A DNA stretch of 44,672 nucleotides from Treponema sp. GTDB lineage: Bacteria > Spirochaetota > Spirochaetia > Treponematales > Treponemataceae. The notes beneath the pieces are model-generated. The model ran no database searches. It saw only the letters and a program-made list of their open reading frames with translations, and was not told where the DNA came from. The translations under genes and the position numbers were made by a program. Of this stretch, positions 5,792 through 14,046 are shown one piece after another. The stretch spans positions 1 through 44,672 of the forward strand of contig JAHAZJ010000166.1 of NCBI GenBank assembly GCA_018385315.1, given 5' to 3'. The stretch's first letter is position 1, and every line of letters starts with the position of its first letter.

Positions 5792-7063
5792 TTATTTGAA
5801 GTATCTGTCTAAGAAGCCTTTTAGTGCTTTTCCGTGACGGGCTTCATCGCGAGCCATTTCGTGAACAGTATCATGGATTGCATCAAGGCCATTTTTCTTA
5901 GCACAAGCAGCAAGATCAAACTTACCTTTAGTTGCACCAAACTCACAGTCAACACGCCAAGCCAGATTATCTTTTGTTGTAGCCTTCATGTGAGGTTCTA
6001 AATCTTCCCCAAGAAGTTCTGCAAATTTTGATGCATGTTCAGCTTCTTCAAAAGCTGCCTTTTCCCAGTAAAGACCAATCTCTGGATAACCTTCTCTGTG
6101 AGCAATGCGTGCCATGCAAAGATACATACCAACTTCTGAACATTCACCCTGGAAGTTTGCCATAAGCTGCTCAAAAATATATTTTTTATCTGCAGCAGAA
6201 ATGTCAGGATTATTTTTTACAGTCTTTGCATAAACACCATATTCGTGTTCAGCAGCCAGCTTCATATCTGCTTCCATCTTTGTAAATTTTTCACCTTTAA
6301 CATGACATACAGGACATTCTGCTGGAGCTTCAGGTCCTTCATGTACATAACCACAAACTGGGCATACCCATTTATCCATCTTTCTTTCCTCCATTGATGA
6401 TGTTGATTGTATTTTATTTTCTGCAACCTTTGCTGCAGGAGTATTAGTTACCTTTTCAAAATCTGCTGCTGGGTGCTTACAGGTAGGGCAGATAAAATCA
6501 TCCGGTAATTCCTCGCCAACATATTCATAACCACAGATTTTACAACGCCAGATAGTTTTTCCATCAGCAGTTTTACCTACAGCTTCTGGTTTAGGCTTAA
6601 TATTGTTCATGTAATATTCGTAAGTTGCAGAAGTATCATCAGACAGCACTTCCATATCTGTAATTTCGCCTACAAACATTGTGTGGGAGCCTAAGTCTTC
6701 AGTCTTTTCAACTTTAATAGAAATAAAAGCATTAGTTCCCTGAGTAATGTAGAAAATTCCATTTTCCCCACGCTTGCAGTCTTTAAAATCTGCAAACTTA
6801 TTTACATCCTTACCAGACTGGAACCCAAAATGTTTAAATAAATCAAAACTAGCCTTCTGACTGATAACAGAAATAGTAAAAGCCCCAGTACGCATAATCA
6901 TATCGTGGGTAAAATTAGCTTTATTTACACAAACACTAATTTGATTAGGTGTAGATGCTGCCTGTATAGCAGTATTAATAACGCATCCATTATCTTTTTC
7001 ACCTTCTCTGGCAGTGAGTATAAATAAACCATAACTAAGCTTATACATAGCTTTTTTATCCAT
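5792..7063 (-). CDS. flavin reductase-rubredoxin-reverse rubrerythrin fusion
   Basis: This looks like a one-chain oxygen/peroxide detoxification system. Residues 1-165 are an FMN-binding flavin reductase domain. Residues 170-207 are a rubredoxin (WRCKICGYEYVG...CPTCK). After a linker, residues 229-265 form a second rubredoxin-like zinc or iron knuckle (WVCPVCGYVHEG...CPVCH), and residues 270-423 a ferritin-like diiron domain with ExxH motifs EEAEH and DEARH. The first half resembles high-molecular-weight rubredoxin of clostridia; the second is a reverse rubrerythrin, reducing H2O2 to water with electrons passed through the rubredoxins. The gene start has GAGGATACTT before ATG. A strong internal Shine-Dalgarno and ATG (6392-6377) would also allow a free 195-residue rubrerythrin. 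Monocistronic, with its own terminator. Confidence 0.92.
   Translation of the reverse strand: MDKKAMYKLSYGLFILTAREGEKDNGCVINTAIQAASTPNQISVCVNKANFTHDMIMRTGAFTISVISQKASFDLFKHFGFQSGKDVNKFADFKDCKRGENGIFYITQGTNAFISIKVEKTEDLGSHTMFVGEITDMEVLSDDTSATYEYYMNNIKPKPEAVGKTADGKTIWRCKICGYEYVGEELPDDFICPTCKHPAADFEKVTNTPAAKVAENKIQSTSSMEERKMDKWVCPVCGYVHEGPEAPAECPVCHVKGEKFTKMEADMKLAAEHEYGVYAKTVKNNPDISAADKKYIFEQLMANFQGECSEVGMYLCMARIAHREGYPEIGLYWEKAAFEEAEHASKFAELLGEDLEPHMKATTKDNLAWRVDCEFGATKGKFDLAACAKKNGLDAIHDTVHEMARDEARHGKALKGFLDRYFK
6377..6392 (-). promoter_or_regulatory. internal ribosome binding site in the rubrerythrin fusion
   Basis: On the minus strand GGAGG (6392-6388) is spaced 8 nt from an in-frame ATG (6379-6377). 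That codon opens MDKWVCPVCGY, exactly where free-standing reverse rubrerythrins begin. It is a better ribosome site than most true starts in this window. Confidence 0.6.
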
Positions 7064-7193
7064 AAGTATCCTCTTGTTAAATTTTTACACTGTAAAAGTT
7101 TATAATTTTTGTGAAATAAAATTCTGATTTGAATTTAAAAATATTATGGCACAATAAAATTATTCTTTCAAGATTTTAAAAAATAGTTTTCTG

Positions 7194-7331
7194 TTATATT
7201 AATGTTGATTGTTCGACTAAGGATAAAACTCTGGTAAATGAAGTGCTTTGCCGTGGACCAGTTATTCCAACTACAGGAAATTGACCTGCAAGTCTTAAAA
7301 GGGCGCCTTTTGCTTTTCTTGAAACTTCCAT
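7194..7331 (-). pseudogene. 5' remnant of a P-loop ATPase (AAA_14/DUF4143-type) gene
   Basis: A 45-codon frame begins MEVSRKAKGALLRLAGQF and continues PVVGITGPRQS, the classic N terminus of ATPases of the AAA_14/DUF4143 group, whose Walker A reads GPRQSGKTT. Here GPRQS is followed directly by TSFTRVL, so the invariant Gly-Lys is missing, and the frame stops soon after. These families usually have about 380-450 residues, so this is a truncated, non-functional relic. The rest of the 7064-7408 interval is AT-rich and contains nothing else I can identify. Confidence 0.6.
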
Positions 7332-7408
7332 AATCTAAAGTCAAGACTTGTAGCGTTTTTTATTATAGAATATTTAATTTCTTTTTTATTTAATATATAC
7401 TTATTTCC

Positions 7409-8116
7409 ATGGACAAAGCCTTATATTTAATTCCTGTAACTTTGGGAGAAACCGAAATTAATCAGGTTTTACCTTCTTATAATCATGATGTCATTGTTAG
7501 TATTAAACATTTTATCGTAGAAAATATCCGATCTGCCCGTCGATTTTTAAAAAAAGTGGAAAAATCCATTGATATTGATGAGCTTACTTTTTATGAATTA
7601 AATCGTCACACAGACAGAAAAGTTATTGGTGAATATCTGGCGCCATTAAAAAAAGGTCTGTCTGTGGGAATTATTTCTGAAGCAGGCTGCCCTGCCATTG
7701 CAGATCCTGGTTCAGATGTAGTTGCACTGGCTCAAAAACAGAATATTAAAGTGGTTCCTTTGGTAGGACCTTCTTCTATTATTATGTCTGTAATGGGAAG
7801 TGGTTTTAATGGTCAGTCTTTTGCTTTTAACGGTTATTTGCCGGTAGAAGTTCCCCAGAGAATTAAAGCTCTTAAAAAGCTGGAAAATAAAGTTTGGAAT
7901 GATGATCAAACTCAGTCCTTTATTGAAACTCCATATCGCAATGCAAAAATGATTGAAACTATGCTTTCTGCTTTGCGTCCTCAAACAAAAATTTGTATTG
8001 CGGCTGGTATTACTTGTCCAGAAGAATATATTAAAACAAAAACTGTAGAACAGTGGAAAAAAGAAAAAGTTCCCGATTTAGGAAAAATTCCCTGTATTTT
8101 TGTGTTGGGAAAATAA
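7409..8116 (+). CDS. tetrapyrrole-methylase family (RsmI-like) SAM methyltransferase
   Basis: This SAM-dependent methyltransferase is of the fold shared by RsmI (16S rRNA 2'-O-methyl C1402) and cobalamin-pathway methylases. Visible hallmarks are the N-terminal LYLIPVTLGE, the SAM-loop segment GIISEAGCPAIADPGSDVV, the PLVGPSSIIMSVMGSGFNGQSFAFNGYLP stretch characteristic of the RsmI branch, and IETPYRNAKM. At 235 residues it is shorter than classical RsmI (about 280) and lacks its C-terminal tail, like the short homologues in Bacteroidetes and spirochaetes. A substrate other than 16S rRNA is possible. No Shine-Dalgarno is visible; TATACT (7396-7401) ends 7 nt before the ATG, so a leaderless start is possible. 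A weak hairpin follows the stop. Confidence 0.82.
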   Translation: MDKALYLIPVTLGETEINQVLPSYNHDVIVSIKHFIVENIRSARRFLKKVEKSIDIDELTFYELNRHTDRKVIGEYLAPLKKGLSVGIISEAGCPAIADPGSDVVALAQKQNIKVVPLVGPSSIIMSVMGSGFNGQSFAFNGYLPVEVPQRIKALKKLENKVWNDDQTQSFIETPYRNAKMIETMLSALRPQTKICIAAGITCPEEYIKTKTVEQWKKEKVPDLGKIPCIFVLGK

Positions 8117-8131
8117 TTTTAAATTTTATAA

Positions 8132-8157
8132 AAACCTAGTGTAAATCCCCTAGGTTT
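8132..8157 (+). terminator. hairpin after the methylase gene
   Basis: AAACCTAG and CTAGGTTT form an 8-bp stem with a 10-nt loop, 15 nt after the methylase stop. Only a weak T-run follows (TTCTTG), so termination is likely to be partial. Confidence 0.45.
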
Positions 8158-8158
8158 C

Positions 8159-8187
8159 TTGTAAAAAAACACTAGATATGGTATATT
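8159..8187 (+). promoter_or_regulatory. prs promoter
   Basis: TTGTAA (8159-8164) and TATATT (8182-8187) are spaced by exactly 17 nt. They place the transcript start near 8194, about 28 nt before the prs ATG, which has AAAGAGG as its ribosome site. Confidence 0.65.
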
Positions 8188-8222
8188 CAAAGAACCAAAT
8201 CCCAATTTAAAAGAGGTCAAAT

Positions 8223-9494
8223 ATGCCTTATACCGAACCAACAAGTCTAGCGATTGTTGCGTGTCCTGGTGGCGAAGCTTTCGCCAATGAAGTCATAACG
8301 CACCTTAAACATATGTACAAACATCGCTTCACATTGAAGAACGATGTTGTATCAAAGCGTTATGAGCTGACTAAAGAAGAGCTTGTACAGAGAATTAATC
8401 TGCAGAACGATTTGCAGACTAGCGATCTTTGTATAAGAGGTGCTACAGACAAGTACAGACCACCTGTATTCAAAGTTAATACTCGTTTCTCGTATTTTGC
8501 TAACGGTGAGGTTAAGACCGAGCTTTTAGATACTGTCCGTGGAAAAGATGTTTATATTTTCCAGGATGTTGAAAACCACGAGGTTCTTCATTTGAACGGT
8601 GGTAAAAATGATGTAGTTATGACTGTAAATGATCATGTAATGTCATTACTTGTAACTATTGATGCTGTTCGTATTGCAGGTGCTGAAAAAATTACTTTGG
8701 TTGTTCCTGCATATCCTTATGCTCGCCAGCACAAACGCAAGGGGCGTGAAGGTCTTACAGCAAGTCTTTTGGGTCACATTTATGAAATGCAGGGTGTTGA
8801 TAGAATTATCACTCTTGATTTACACTCTCGGGAAATTGTAAATGCGTTCTCTTCTTGTAATCTGGATAACCTTCATGCAAGTTACCAGATTATCCGTGAA
8901 CTTAGTAAGATTGTTGATCTTACAGGTCAGACAGAAGATATCGTTATTGTATCTCCAGATACTGGCGCTATTGATCGTAATAAGTTCTATGCTTCTGGAT
9001 TAAAACTTCCACTTGCTATGATTTATAAAGAGCGTGATTACTCTATTGTAACTCAGGATGCTCATTCAACAAACATCAAGTCTGTAAAACTTCTTGGTGA
9101 TGTAAAAGGAAAAGTTGCTTTCTTGGCTGATGATATGCTTGGTACTGGTGGTACTTTGCTTAAAGCTATGGAATTCTTAAAGAATCAAGGTGCTACAAAA
9201 GTAATCTGTGCAATTTCTCTTCCTTTCTTTACAGGAAATGCTATTGAACAGTTTGATGAAGCATATAAACAGGGCTTGTTCTACAGAATTATTGGTACAA
9301 ATGCTGTTTATCATGAAGAACTTCTTAACAGAGAATGGTTTATTAATACAGATGTAAGTGGTTTGTTTGCAAACGTTATTACTCGTATTCATTATAATCA
9401 ATCACTTGGCGAACTTCTTGATAATAGAACTATTATTGAAAAGGTTGTTAAGCAGACTACACACACAGAACAGAAAGAAGAACCTGCTAAATAA
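8223..9494 (+). CDS. prs: ribose-phosphate pyrophosphokinase (PRPP synthetase)
   Basis: This enzyme makes 5-phosphoribosyl-1-pyrophosphate from ribose-5-phosphate and ATP, feeding purine, pyrimidine, NAD and histidine synthesis. Diagnostic motifs are VVPAYPYARQHKRKGREG (the flexible ATP loop), IITLDLHS, VIVSPDTGAIDR, and the PRPP-binding loop FLADDMLGTGGTLLKA. At 423 residues it is about 100 longer than the common 310-320 residue enzyme. The extra sequence is mostly at the N terminus (about 1-100) and in a short C-terminal tail, giving an extended version I associate with spirochaetes. It is the first gene of an operon: its stop TAA overlaps the ATG of the sugar kinase by one base. HisG and PurE, encoded at the far end of this window, work downstream of its product. 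Confidence 0.93.
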   Translation: MPYTEPTSLAIVACPGGEAFANEVITHLKHMYKHRFTLKNDVVSKRYELTKEELVQRINLQNDLQTSDLCIRGATDKYRPPVFKVNTRFSYFANGEVKTELLDTVRGKDVYIFQDVENHEVLHLNGGKNDVVMTVNDHVMSLLVTIDAVRIAGAEKITLVVPAYPYARQHKRKGREGLTASLLGHIYEMQGVDRIITLDLHSREIVNAFSSCNLDNLHASYQIIRELSKIVDLTGQTEDIVIVSPDTGAIDRNKFYASGLKLPLAMIYKERDYSIVTQDAHSTNIKSVKLLGDVKGKVAFLADDMLGTGGTLLKAMEFLKNQGATKVICAISLPFFTGNAIEQFDEAYKQGLFYRIIGTNAVYHEELLNREWFINTDVSGLFANVITRIHYNQSLGELLDNRTIIEKVVKQTTHTEQKEEPAK

Positions 9495-10621
9495 TGATTG
9501 AAACAGTGCTCTGTGTAGACATTGGTACGACTTCCTTAAAAACTGGTTTAATTACTGGGGATGGGGAAGTCGTTTCTTTTTCTGCAAAACAATTTTCTAA
9601 TTATGAAGATAGATACATCTCTCATTCCTGGAAGCTCTCTCTAAAATCTGCTATTGGAGAAATGAAGCAGCAATGTAAGTGGGAGGAAATTTGCATAAGG
9701 GCCCTCGCTATTTCAGGTAATGGCCCAACCCTGGTAGCACAGAATGGTCTTACCTATAAATGGAATGAACATATTGTCTGGCAGCTATTTGAGCACTATA
9801 GCGAGCAAGCAAATCAGTTTTTAAGAAAATCCCTTTTTCTTCCACGTATTGTTATGATGAAGCATCTTTTCCCAAAGGAATTTGCTGAGGGGATGATATT
9901 TTCGGGGCCAGAATATTTAATGTACCAGCTTACAGGTTGTCCTGTTACAATTCTCCCAGAAAAAAGATTTTCCACGGCTTACTGGTCAGAGGAAAATCTT
10001 TCGTTATGTGATATAAATCCAGAAAAGCTTCCTCCTTTTGTAGGAGTGGGCGAAATCTGTGGATATTTAAAATCGGCGGAAGCAGAAAATTTAGGATTAA
10101 AAGCAGGTATTCCCGTAGTTTCCGGTGGACCAGATTTTGTTGTTGCCCTTATTGGCACTAATACTTTAACTTCCGGCAATATTTGTGATCGCTGTGGTTC
10201 ATCTGAAGGATTTAATTATTGTGTTCCAAAATTTATCACGGCACCAGAAATCAGAACTTTGCCATCAGTTATTCCTGATTTATGGAACTGTTCATTTTTA
10301 ATTCCTGAAAGTGGCAGTTTATCGGAATCAGAACGTTTTCATTATGCTAAAAAAGCGGTTGCCTCATTGAAAAAAATCTCTGAAGATTATAAAATTCCAT
10401 TCCCAACAGATATTGTGGTTACTGGCGGACAGGCAAAAGATAAAGTTCTTATGCAAGAAAAGGCACTTGTACTGGGTATAAAGCTTTCAACTTGTCAGAA
10501 TGCTGACGCAGAATTGCTTGGCGATAGTTGTGCTGCCTGGTATGCTTTAGGAAAATATGCTAGTTTGCAAGATGCTGCAAATCATATTGTGAAAAAAGAG
10601 GTTGTATATGAAGGTGTATAA
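9494..10621 (+). CDS. FGGY-type carbohydrate kinase, short form
   Basis: The N terminus MIETVLCVDIGTTSLKTGLI is the phosphate-1 motif of the ASKHA/FGGY kinases. Further family features are LAISGNGPTLV, VVSGGPDFVVALIGTNTL and a C-terminal VVTGGQAKDKVLMQ adenosine motif with DAELLGDSCAAWYAL. Such enzymes phosphorylate sugars or polyols such as xylulose, gluconate or glycerol; the substrate cannot be read from sequence. At 375 residues it is about 100 shorter than usual (450-520), with a compact first domain, so reduced or altered activity is possible. Translation is coupled to prs through TAATG, and the HAD gene starts inside its last codons. A product phosphorylated here and the adjacent phosphatase may belong to one pentose-phosphate salvage step feeding prs. 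Confidence 0.8.
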   Translation: MIETVLCVDIGTTSLKTGLITGDGEVVSFSAKQFSNYEDRYISHSWKLSLKSAIGEMKQQCKWEEICIRALAISGNGPTLVAQNGLTYKWNEHIVWQLFEHYSEQANQFLRKSLFLPRIVMMKHLFPKEFAEGMIFSGPEYLMYQLTGCPVTILPEKRFSTAYWSEENLSLCDINPEKLPPFVGVGEICGYLKSAEAENLGLKAGIPVVSGGPDFVVALIGTNTLTSGNICDRCGSSEGFNYCVPKFITAPEIRTLPSVIPDLWNCSFLIPESGSLSESERFHYAKKAVASLKKISEDYKIPFPTDIVVTGGQAKDKVLMQEKALVLGIKLSTCQNADAELLGDSCAAWYALGKYASLQDAANHIVKKEVVYEGV

Positions 10622-11258
10622 GCTTCCTGCTGATTTAAAAGCTATTGTTTTTGATATTGATTTAACTTTGTATACAAATCATGCTTATGCTCATGAACAG
10701 ATTGATTGTCAGGTTCGTGAATATGCCAGAGTAAATGGAATGACTGCAGATGAAGCCAGAGCTAAAGTTGCAGCCTTCAGAAAAGAATATGCCCGCCTTC
10801 ATGATGGAAAAAAGGTTAGTCTTGGAAATACGCTTCTTTCTTTTGGTGTTCCTATTGAACAAAGTATAAAATGGCGAGAAGAACTTGTATTTCCGGAAAA
10901 ATTTTTAAAATTTGATGAAAAACTGGTAGCAACAATAAAACAACTGAAGACAAAATATAAAATCATTTGTGTTACAAATAATCCGATTCTTCCCGCAAGA
11001 AAAACACTGGAAGTAATTGGTGTTTCTGATTATATTCCAGAAATTGTAGGTTTGGATACATGTTTTAAATCAAAACCTGCCAGAGAGCCTTTTGAAGAAG
11101 CTGTTAAACGTTTGTGTGTTGATGTGAGTCAATGTGTTGCAATTGGAGATCGATATGATCTTGACGTGGCATTACCAATGGATATGGGAATGGGTGGCAT
11201 TGTTGTTGATGGTGTAGAAGATGTTTATAAACTGCCTGAATTGTTACATTTTGATTAA
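10608..11258 (+). CDS. HAD-superfamily hydrolase (phosphatase)
   Basis: All four HAD motifs are visible: nucleophile motif DIDLTLY (Asp-x-Asp) near residue 17, motif II CVTNNP, motif III lysine in CFKSKPAREPF, and motif IV IGDRYDLDV. A helical cap domain lies between motifs I and II, as in phosphoglycolate-phosphatase-like enzymes. The likely role is dephosphorylation of a small sugar phosphate or nucleotide. The ATG at 10608 is chosen because AGAGG (10597-10601) sits 6 nt before it; a TTG at 10602 in the same frame is too close. The start overlaps the kinase gene by 14 nt, making prs-kinase-HAD one operon. Confidence 0.85.
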   Translation: MKVYKLPADLKAIVFDIDLTLYTNHAYAHEQIDCQVREYARVNGMTADEARAKVAAFRKEYARLHDGKKVSLGNTLLSFGVPIEQSIKWREELVFPEKFLKFDEKLVATIKQLKTKYKIICVTNNPILPARKTLEVIGVSDYIPEIVGLDTCFKSKPAREPFEEAVKRLCVDVSQCVAIGDRYDLDVALPMDMGMGGIVVDGVEDVYKLPELLHFD

Positions 11259-11418
11259 GTTAATCTGTTTTTTTAAAGGGAAACTCCTCATAGAAGAAAA
11301 AATGAATTTATGGTATCATAGGTAATTGGATTAAACTTCAAATTGAATGCATTTTCCACTTTAAGTAATATAGGAAGTTAGTGTGTTGAACTCACACTCG
11401 CTATATAAATATTTTTTA

Positions 11419-11492
11419 GACCCAGTAGCTCAGCTGGATAGAGCATCCGCCTCCTAAGCGGAAGGTCGTGCGTTCGAATCGCATTTGGGTCA
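11419..11492 (+). tRNA. tRNA-Arg(CCU)
   Basis: The acceptor GACCCAG pairs with TTGGGTC (one G-T), discriminator A. The anticodon loop CTCCTAA gives CCT, reading the AGG arginine codon. The T-loop GTTCGAATC is standard and no CCA is encoded. A hairpin AGTGTG/CACACT lies about 20-40 nt upstream. Confidence 0.94.
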
Positions 11493-11548
11493 AAATGCCT
11501 TAACATTTTTTCGTGAAAAATGGTTGGGTGGTTAAAAGGAGATTTCGT

Positions 11549-12862
11549 ATGAAAAAGATTCTTGTGGCTTCTACTAATAATGAAATTCTTGATATTGTAA
11601 AGTCGGTTTGTCAGAAATATTCTACTTATTTTGATCCGATTTTCTGTCCAGATACTGATGAAGCATTGAGTTTTATTGATTACGAATTACCTGAATTAAA
11701 GCTTATAGATTTTACTTCTGATGATATTGATTCTAGCCGTATTTTATCTGCAATTCATGCTGATCCCTGGTTGCATAATGGTGGAATTATTGCAGTTGTT
11801 CCTAATCCTGCACTAGTACAACAAATTGAGGATATGAAAGATCCTAATATTTTGATTGTTCAAACTCTTTATACTTTTAAGCAGAATTTTGAACGTTTGA
11901 TTAGAATCTTGTGGGGAAATCAAAAATTTCTTTTTAATCGCGGATTGCAGGATCGTGTTGGTGGACAGGAAAATGGTACATTTGTTTGTGGTAATGATCC
12001 AATGGATATTCGTTTGTATACCAGCTTTCTTGTAAATTATCTATTCTGTTCAAATAGAATTAGTGATGATGGACGTTATGCACTTCAGACCACATTAATG
12101 GAATTGCTTACTAATGCATTGGAACATGGAAACTGCGGTATTTCATATGCAGAAAAAACTCAGTGGCTTGAAAATGGAAATAACATTATTGATTTAATTA
12201 ATGAAAAAAGAAAGAAACCTGAAATTTCAAAGAGAGTAATCAAGATTAATTATGCAATTGGTAAAGAAAAATCATCATTTCGTATTGTAGATGAAGGTGA
12301 AGGTTTTGATTGGAAGGCTCGAATGAATGCTGATCCTAATGTAGAAATGCATGGGCGTGGAATGAGTCTTGCAAACAGCCTTGTTACAAATTTATCTTAT
12401 AATGATAAAGGAAATGAGGTTTCTTTTGAAATTGAAAATCAGTTGAATGCTTCAAATAATATTCCAGGAATCATGGTTCCATTCAAGACAATTACTTATG
12501 GTCCTAGGGAAATTGTTTGTAAGCAGAATGAACCTTCAAACGATTTGTACTTTATTATTTCAGGAAAATATGGCGTTTATGCTGATGGAAAGCTTATTTC
12601 CGTTCTTACACCAAATGATATGTTTATTGGTGAAATGGCCTTTTTGTTAAATGACCGTCGCTCTGCAACAATTATGTCTGCAGGAGATGGAAAGTTAATC
12701 CGAATTCCAAAGGTGTCATTCCTCAATCTTATCAGAAAAAATCCACACTATGGTATTTTCCTTTCAAAGTTGCTTGCTCAACGTGTAGTTAGACAAAATA
12801 ATAAAACTGTTGAGCAAGCCGAAGAAATCAAAAAACTAAAAGCTGAATTAGAAAGAAAGTAA
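11549..12862 (+). CDS. receiver-like/anti-sigma ATPase/cyclic-nucleotide-binding regulator
   Basis: Three signalling modules are joined. Residues 1-125 resemble a response-regulator receiver (KKILVASTNNEILDIV, ELKLIDFTSDD), although the usual acidic pair at the start is replaced by ASTNNE. Residues about 150-300 are an RsbW/SpoIIAB-type HATPase (TLMELLTNALEHGN N-box, IVDEGEGFDW G1-box, GRGMSLANSLV G2-box). Residues about 310-420 are a cNMP-binding domain (DLYFIISGKYGVYADGK, FIGEMAFLLNDRRSATIMS), followed by a short coiled coil. The architecture suggests a kinase-like switch controlling a sigma or anti-anti-sigma partner in response to a cyclic nucleotide, but no partner gene is adjacent. The ATG at 11549 is chosen for the AAGGAG 9 nt upstream; the 12 preceding codons are not needed. 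Confidence 0.82.
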   Translation: MKKILVASTNNEILDIVKSVCQKYSTYFDPIFCPDTDEALSFIDYELPELKLIDFTSDDIDSSRILSAIHADPWLHNGGIIAVVPNPALVQQIEDMKDPNILIVQTLYTFKQNFERLIRILWGNQKFLFNRGLQDRVGGQENGTFVCGNDPMDIRLYTSFLVNYLFCSNRISDDGRYALQTTLMELLTNALEHGNCGISYAEKTQWLENGNNIIDLINEKRKKPEISKRVIKINYAIGKEKSSFRIVDEGEGFDWKARMNADPNVEMHGRGMSLANSLVTNLSYNDKGNEVSFEIENQLNASNNIPGIMVPFKTITYGPREIVCKQNEPSNDLYFIISGKYGVYADGKLISVLTPNDMFIGEMAFLLNDRRSATIMSAGDGKLIRIPKVSFLNLIRKNPHYGIFLSKLLAQRVVRQNNKTVEQAEEIKKLKAELERK

Positions 12863-12878
12863 CATAACTTTGCTTGAA

Positions 12879-13844
12879 TTATCCAGCTAAAGTTTCTTTT
12901 GTACCATTTGAAAGGTTGTGATAAGCATAACTGTAAAGAATTTCTGCAACATCTCTTAGTGGCTTTCTAATATTTAAGCCCATAGAGTAAGCAAAATTGC
13001 AGGCCGCTTTTGTTGATTCTGGGTTCCATAGTTTTGTATTTTCAAGATTAATAAAATCTGCTTTTTCTGTTTGTGCAATTGCATTTATATGTGCATTCAT
13101 AAGTGAAATTGTTTTATTATTTTCTGAATTATTTACAGAAAGTAATGCAATTCTGCATTTTTTATTAACATTTTTAATTTCATCAATTAAAGTAAGATAA
13201 TAATTGTCAAAAGCGGCTGAATCTTTTTGGAAAAGAGAAATATCATTTTCACCAAGATGAAGTAATATTCCTTCTGGATGTAGTTGGGAAATATTTGTTT
13301 TAAAGAATTCAACAGAAGATGATAAAGAAAGATTTTCTGAACTTTTATTATAAATGTTAAAGTTGAAGTTATATTCTTTTGCAAGAGTTTCAACTGGAAT
13401 TTCTTTATCAAATTTGCCACCAAGTAAAATAACAGCATTTTTGTTTTCAGATTTGCATCTTTTATTAATAATATCATCCAAAGAAGATGTGTAATTAAGC
13501 ATATTTACCTCCTGTGCTTTTTCAATATCTGTTATATCAATTTTGCGAACTTTTAATTCTTTCTTTTCATTAGCTTTTTTGTCCAGACTTTTATTTCGTA
13601 TGTAAACAAAAATATTGGCTGTAACTATTGCCAGATTCAAAAAATAAACTCCAAGAACGTAATTAAATTGATTGTTTATAATTTTTGCAGAAATGCCTGC
13701 AATGTATCCTGTAATGATTAAAATGATGAATGCCAGACTTGTTCCCTTTGCTGTTCTTGCCTTATAAGTTTTTACAACATTTATTGGCCAGGAAAAGCCA
13801 AAACATACCAACATTCCTGCTTCTAAAAGATGTGCTAAATTCAT
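12879..13844 (-). CDS. SemiSWEET-like membrane domain fused to an SGNH-hydrolase-like domain
   Basis: Residues 1-90 contain three hydrophobic helices with a PQ-loop-type signature (FGFSWPINVVKTYKARTAKG), the hallmark of bacterial SemiSWEET sugar transporters, which work as dimers of three-helix units. A charged linker (KANEKKELKVRK) leads to residues 125-321, which look like an SGNH/GDSL hydrolase: AVILLGGKFD in the block I position and LLHLGENDI in block III. The catalytic serine of GDS is replaced (LGGKFD) and no C-terminal DxxH is visible, so this domain is probably inactive or a binder. The ATG is preceded by GGAGAAAA. The gene stands alone, divergent from the two-component pair. The fusion itself is the notable point; function unknown. 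Confidence 0.72.
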   Translation of the reverse strand: MNLAHLLEAGMLVCFGFSWPINVVKTYKARTAKGTSLAFIILIITGYIAGISAKIINNQFNYVLGVYFLNLAIVTANIFVYIRNKSLDKKANEKKELKVRKIDITDIEKAQEVNMLNYTSSLDDIINKRCKSENKNAVILLGGKFDKEIPVETLAKEYNFNFNIYNKSSENLSLSSSVEFFKTNISQLHPEGILLHLGENDISLFQKDSAAFDNYYLTLIDEIKNVNKKCRIALLSVNNSENNKTISLMNAHINAIAQTEKADFINLENTKLWNPESTKAACNFAYSMGLNIRKPLRDVAEILYSYAYHNLSNGTKETLAG

Positions 13845-14046
13845 TTTTAATTTTCTCCTGTTTTTTGTTTTGTTATGCCCTTATCATATTCGAAAAAAAT
13901 AAATCCGCAATTTTTAGAAAGAAAAGAAAACTATTATTAAAGTATTGTCTGTGAATCTATAAGAAAAGAAAATGCTAAAGTAATCCTGCTCTTTTTTTTA
14001 CTTACAAAAGGAAAAAAGTTTTTACATATTATGATACACTTTATAT

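Noticed and set aside
6361-6420. Frameshift or sequencing error joining two genes in the rubrerythrin fusion
   Set aside because: The frame is continuous through the linker with sensible codons, so the fusion is taken as real; only the internal start is kept as an open question.
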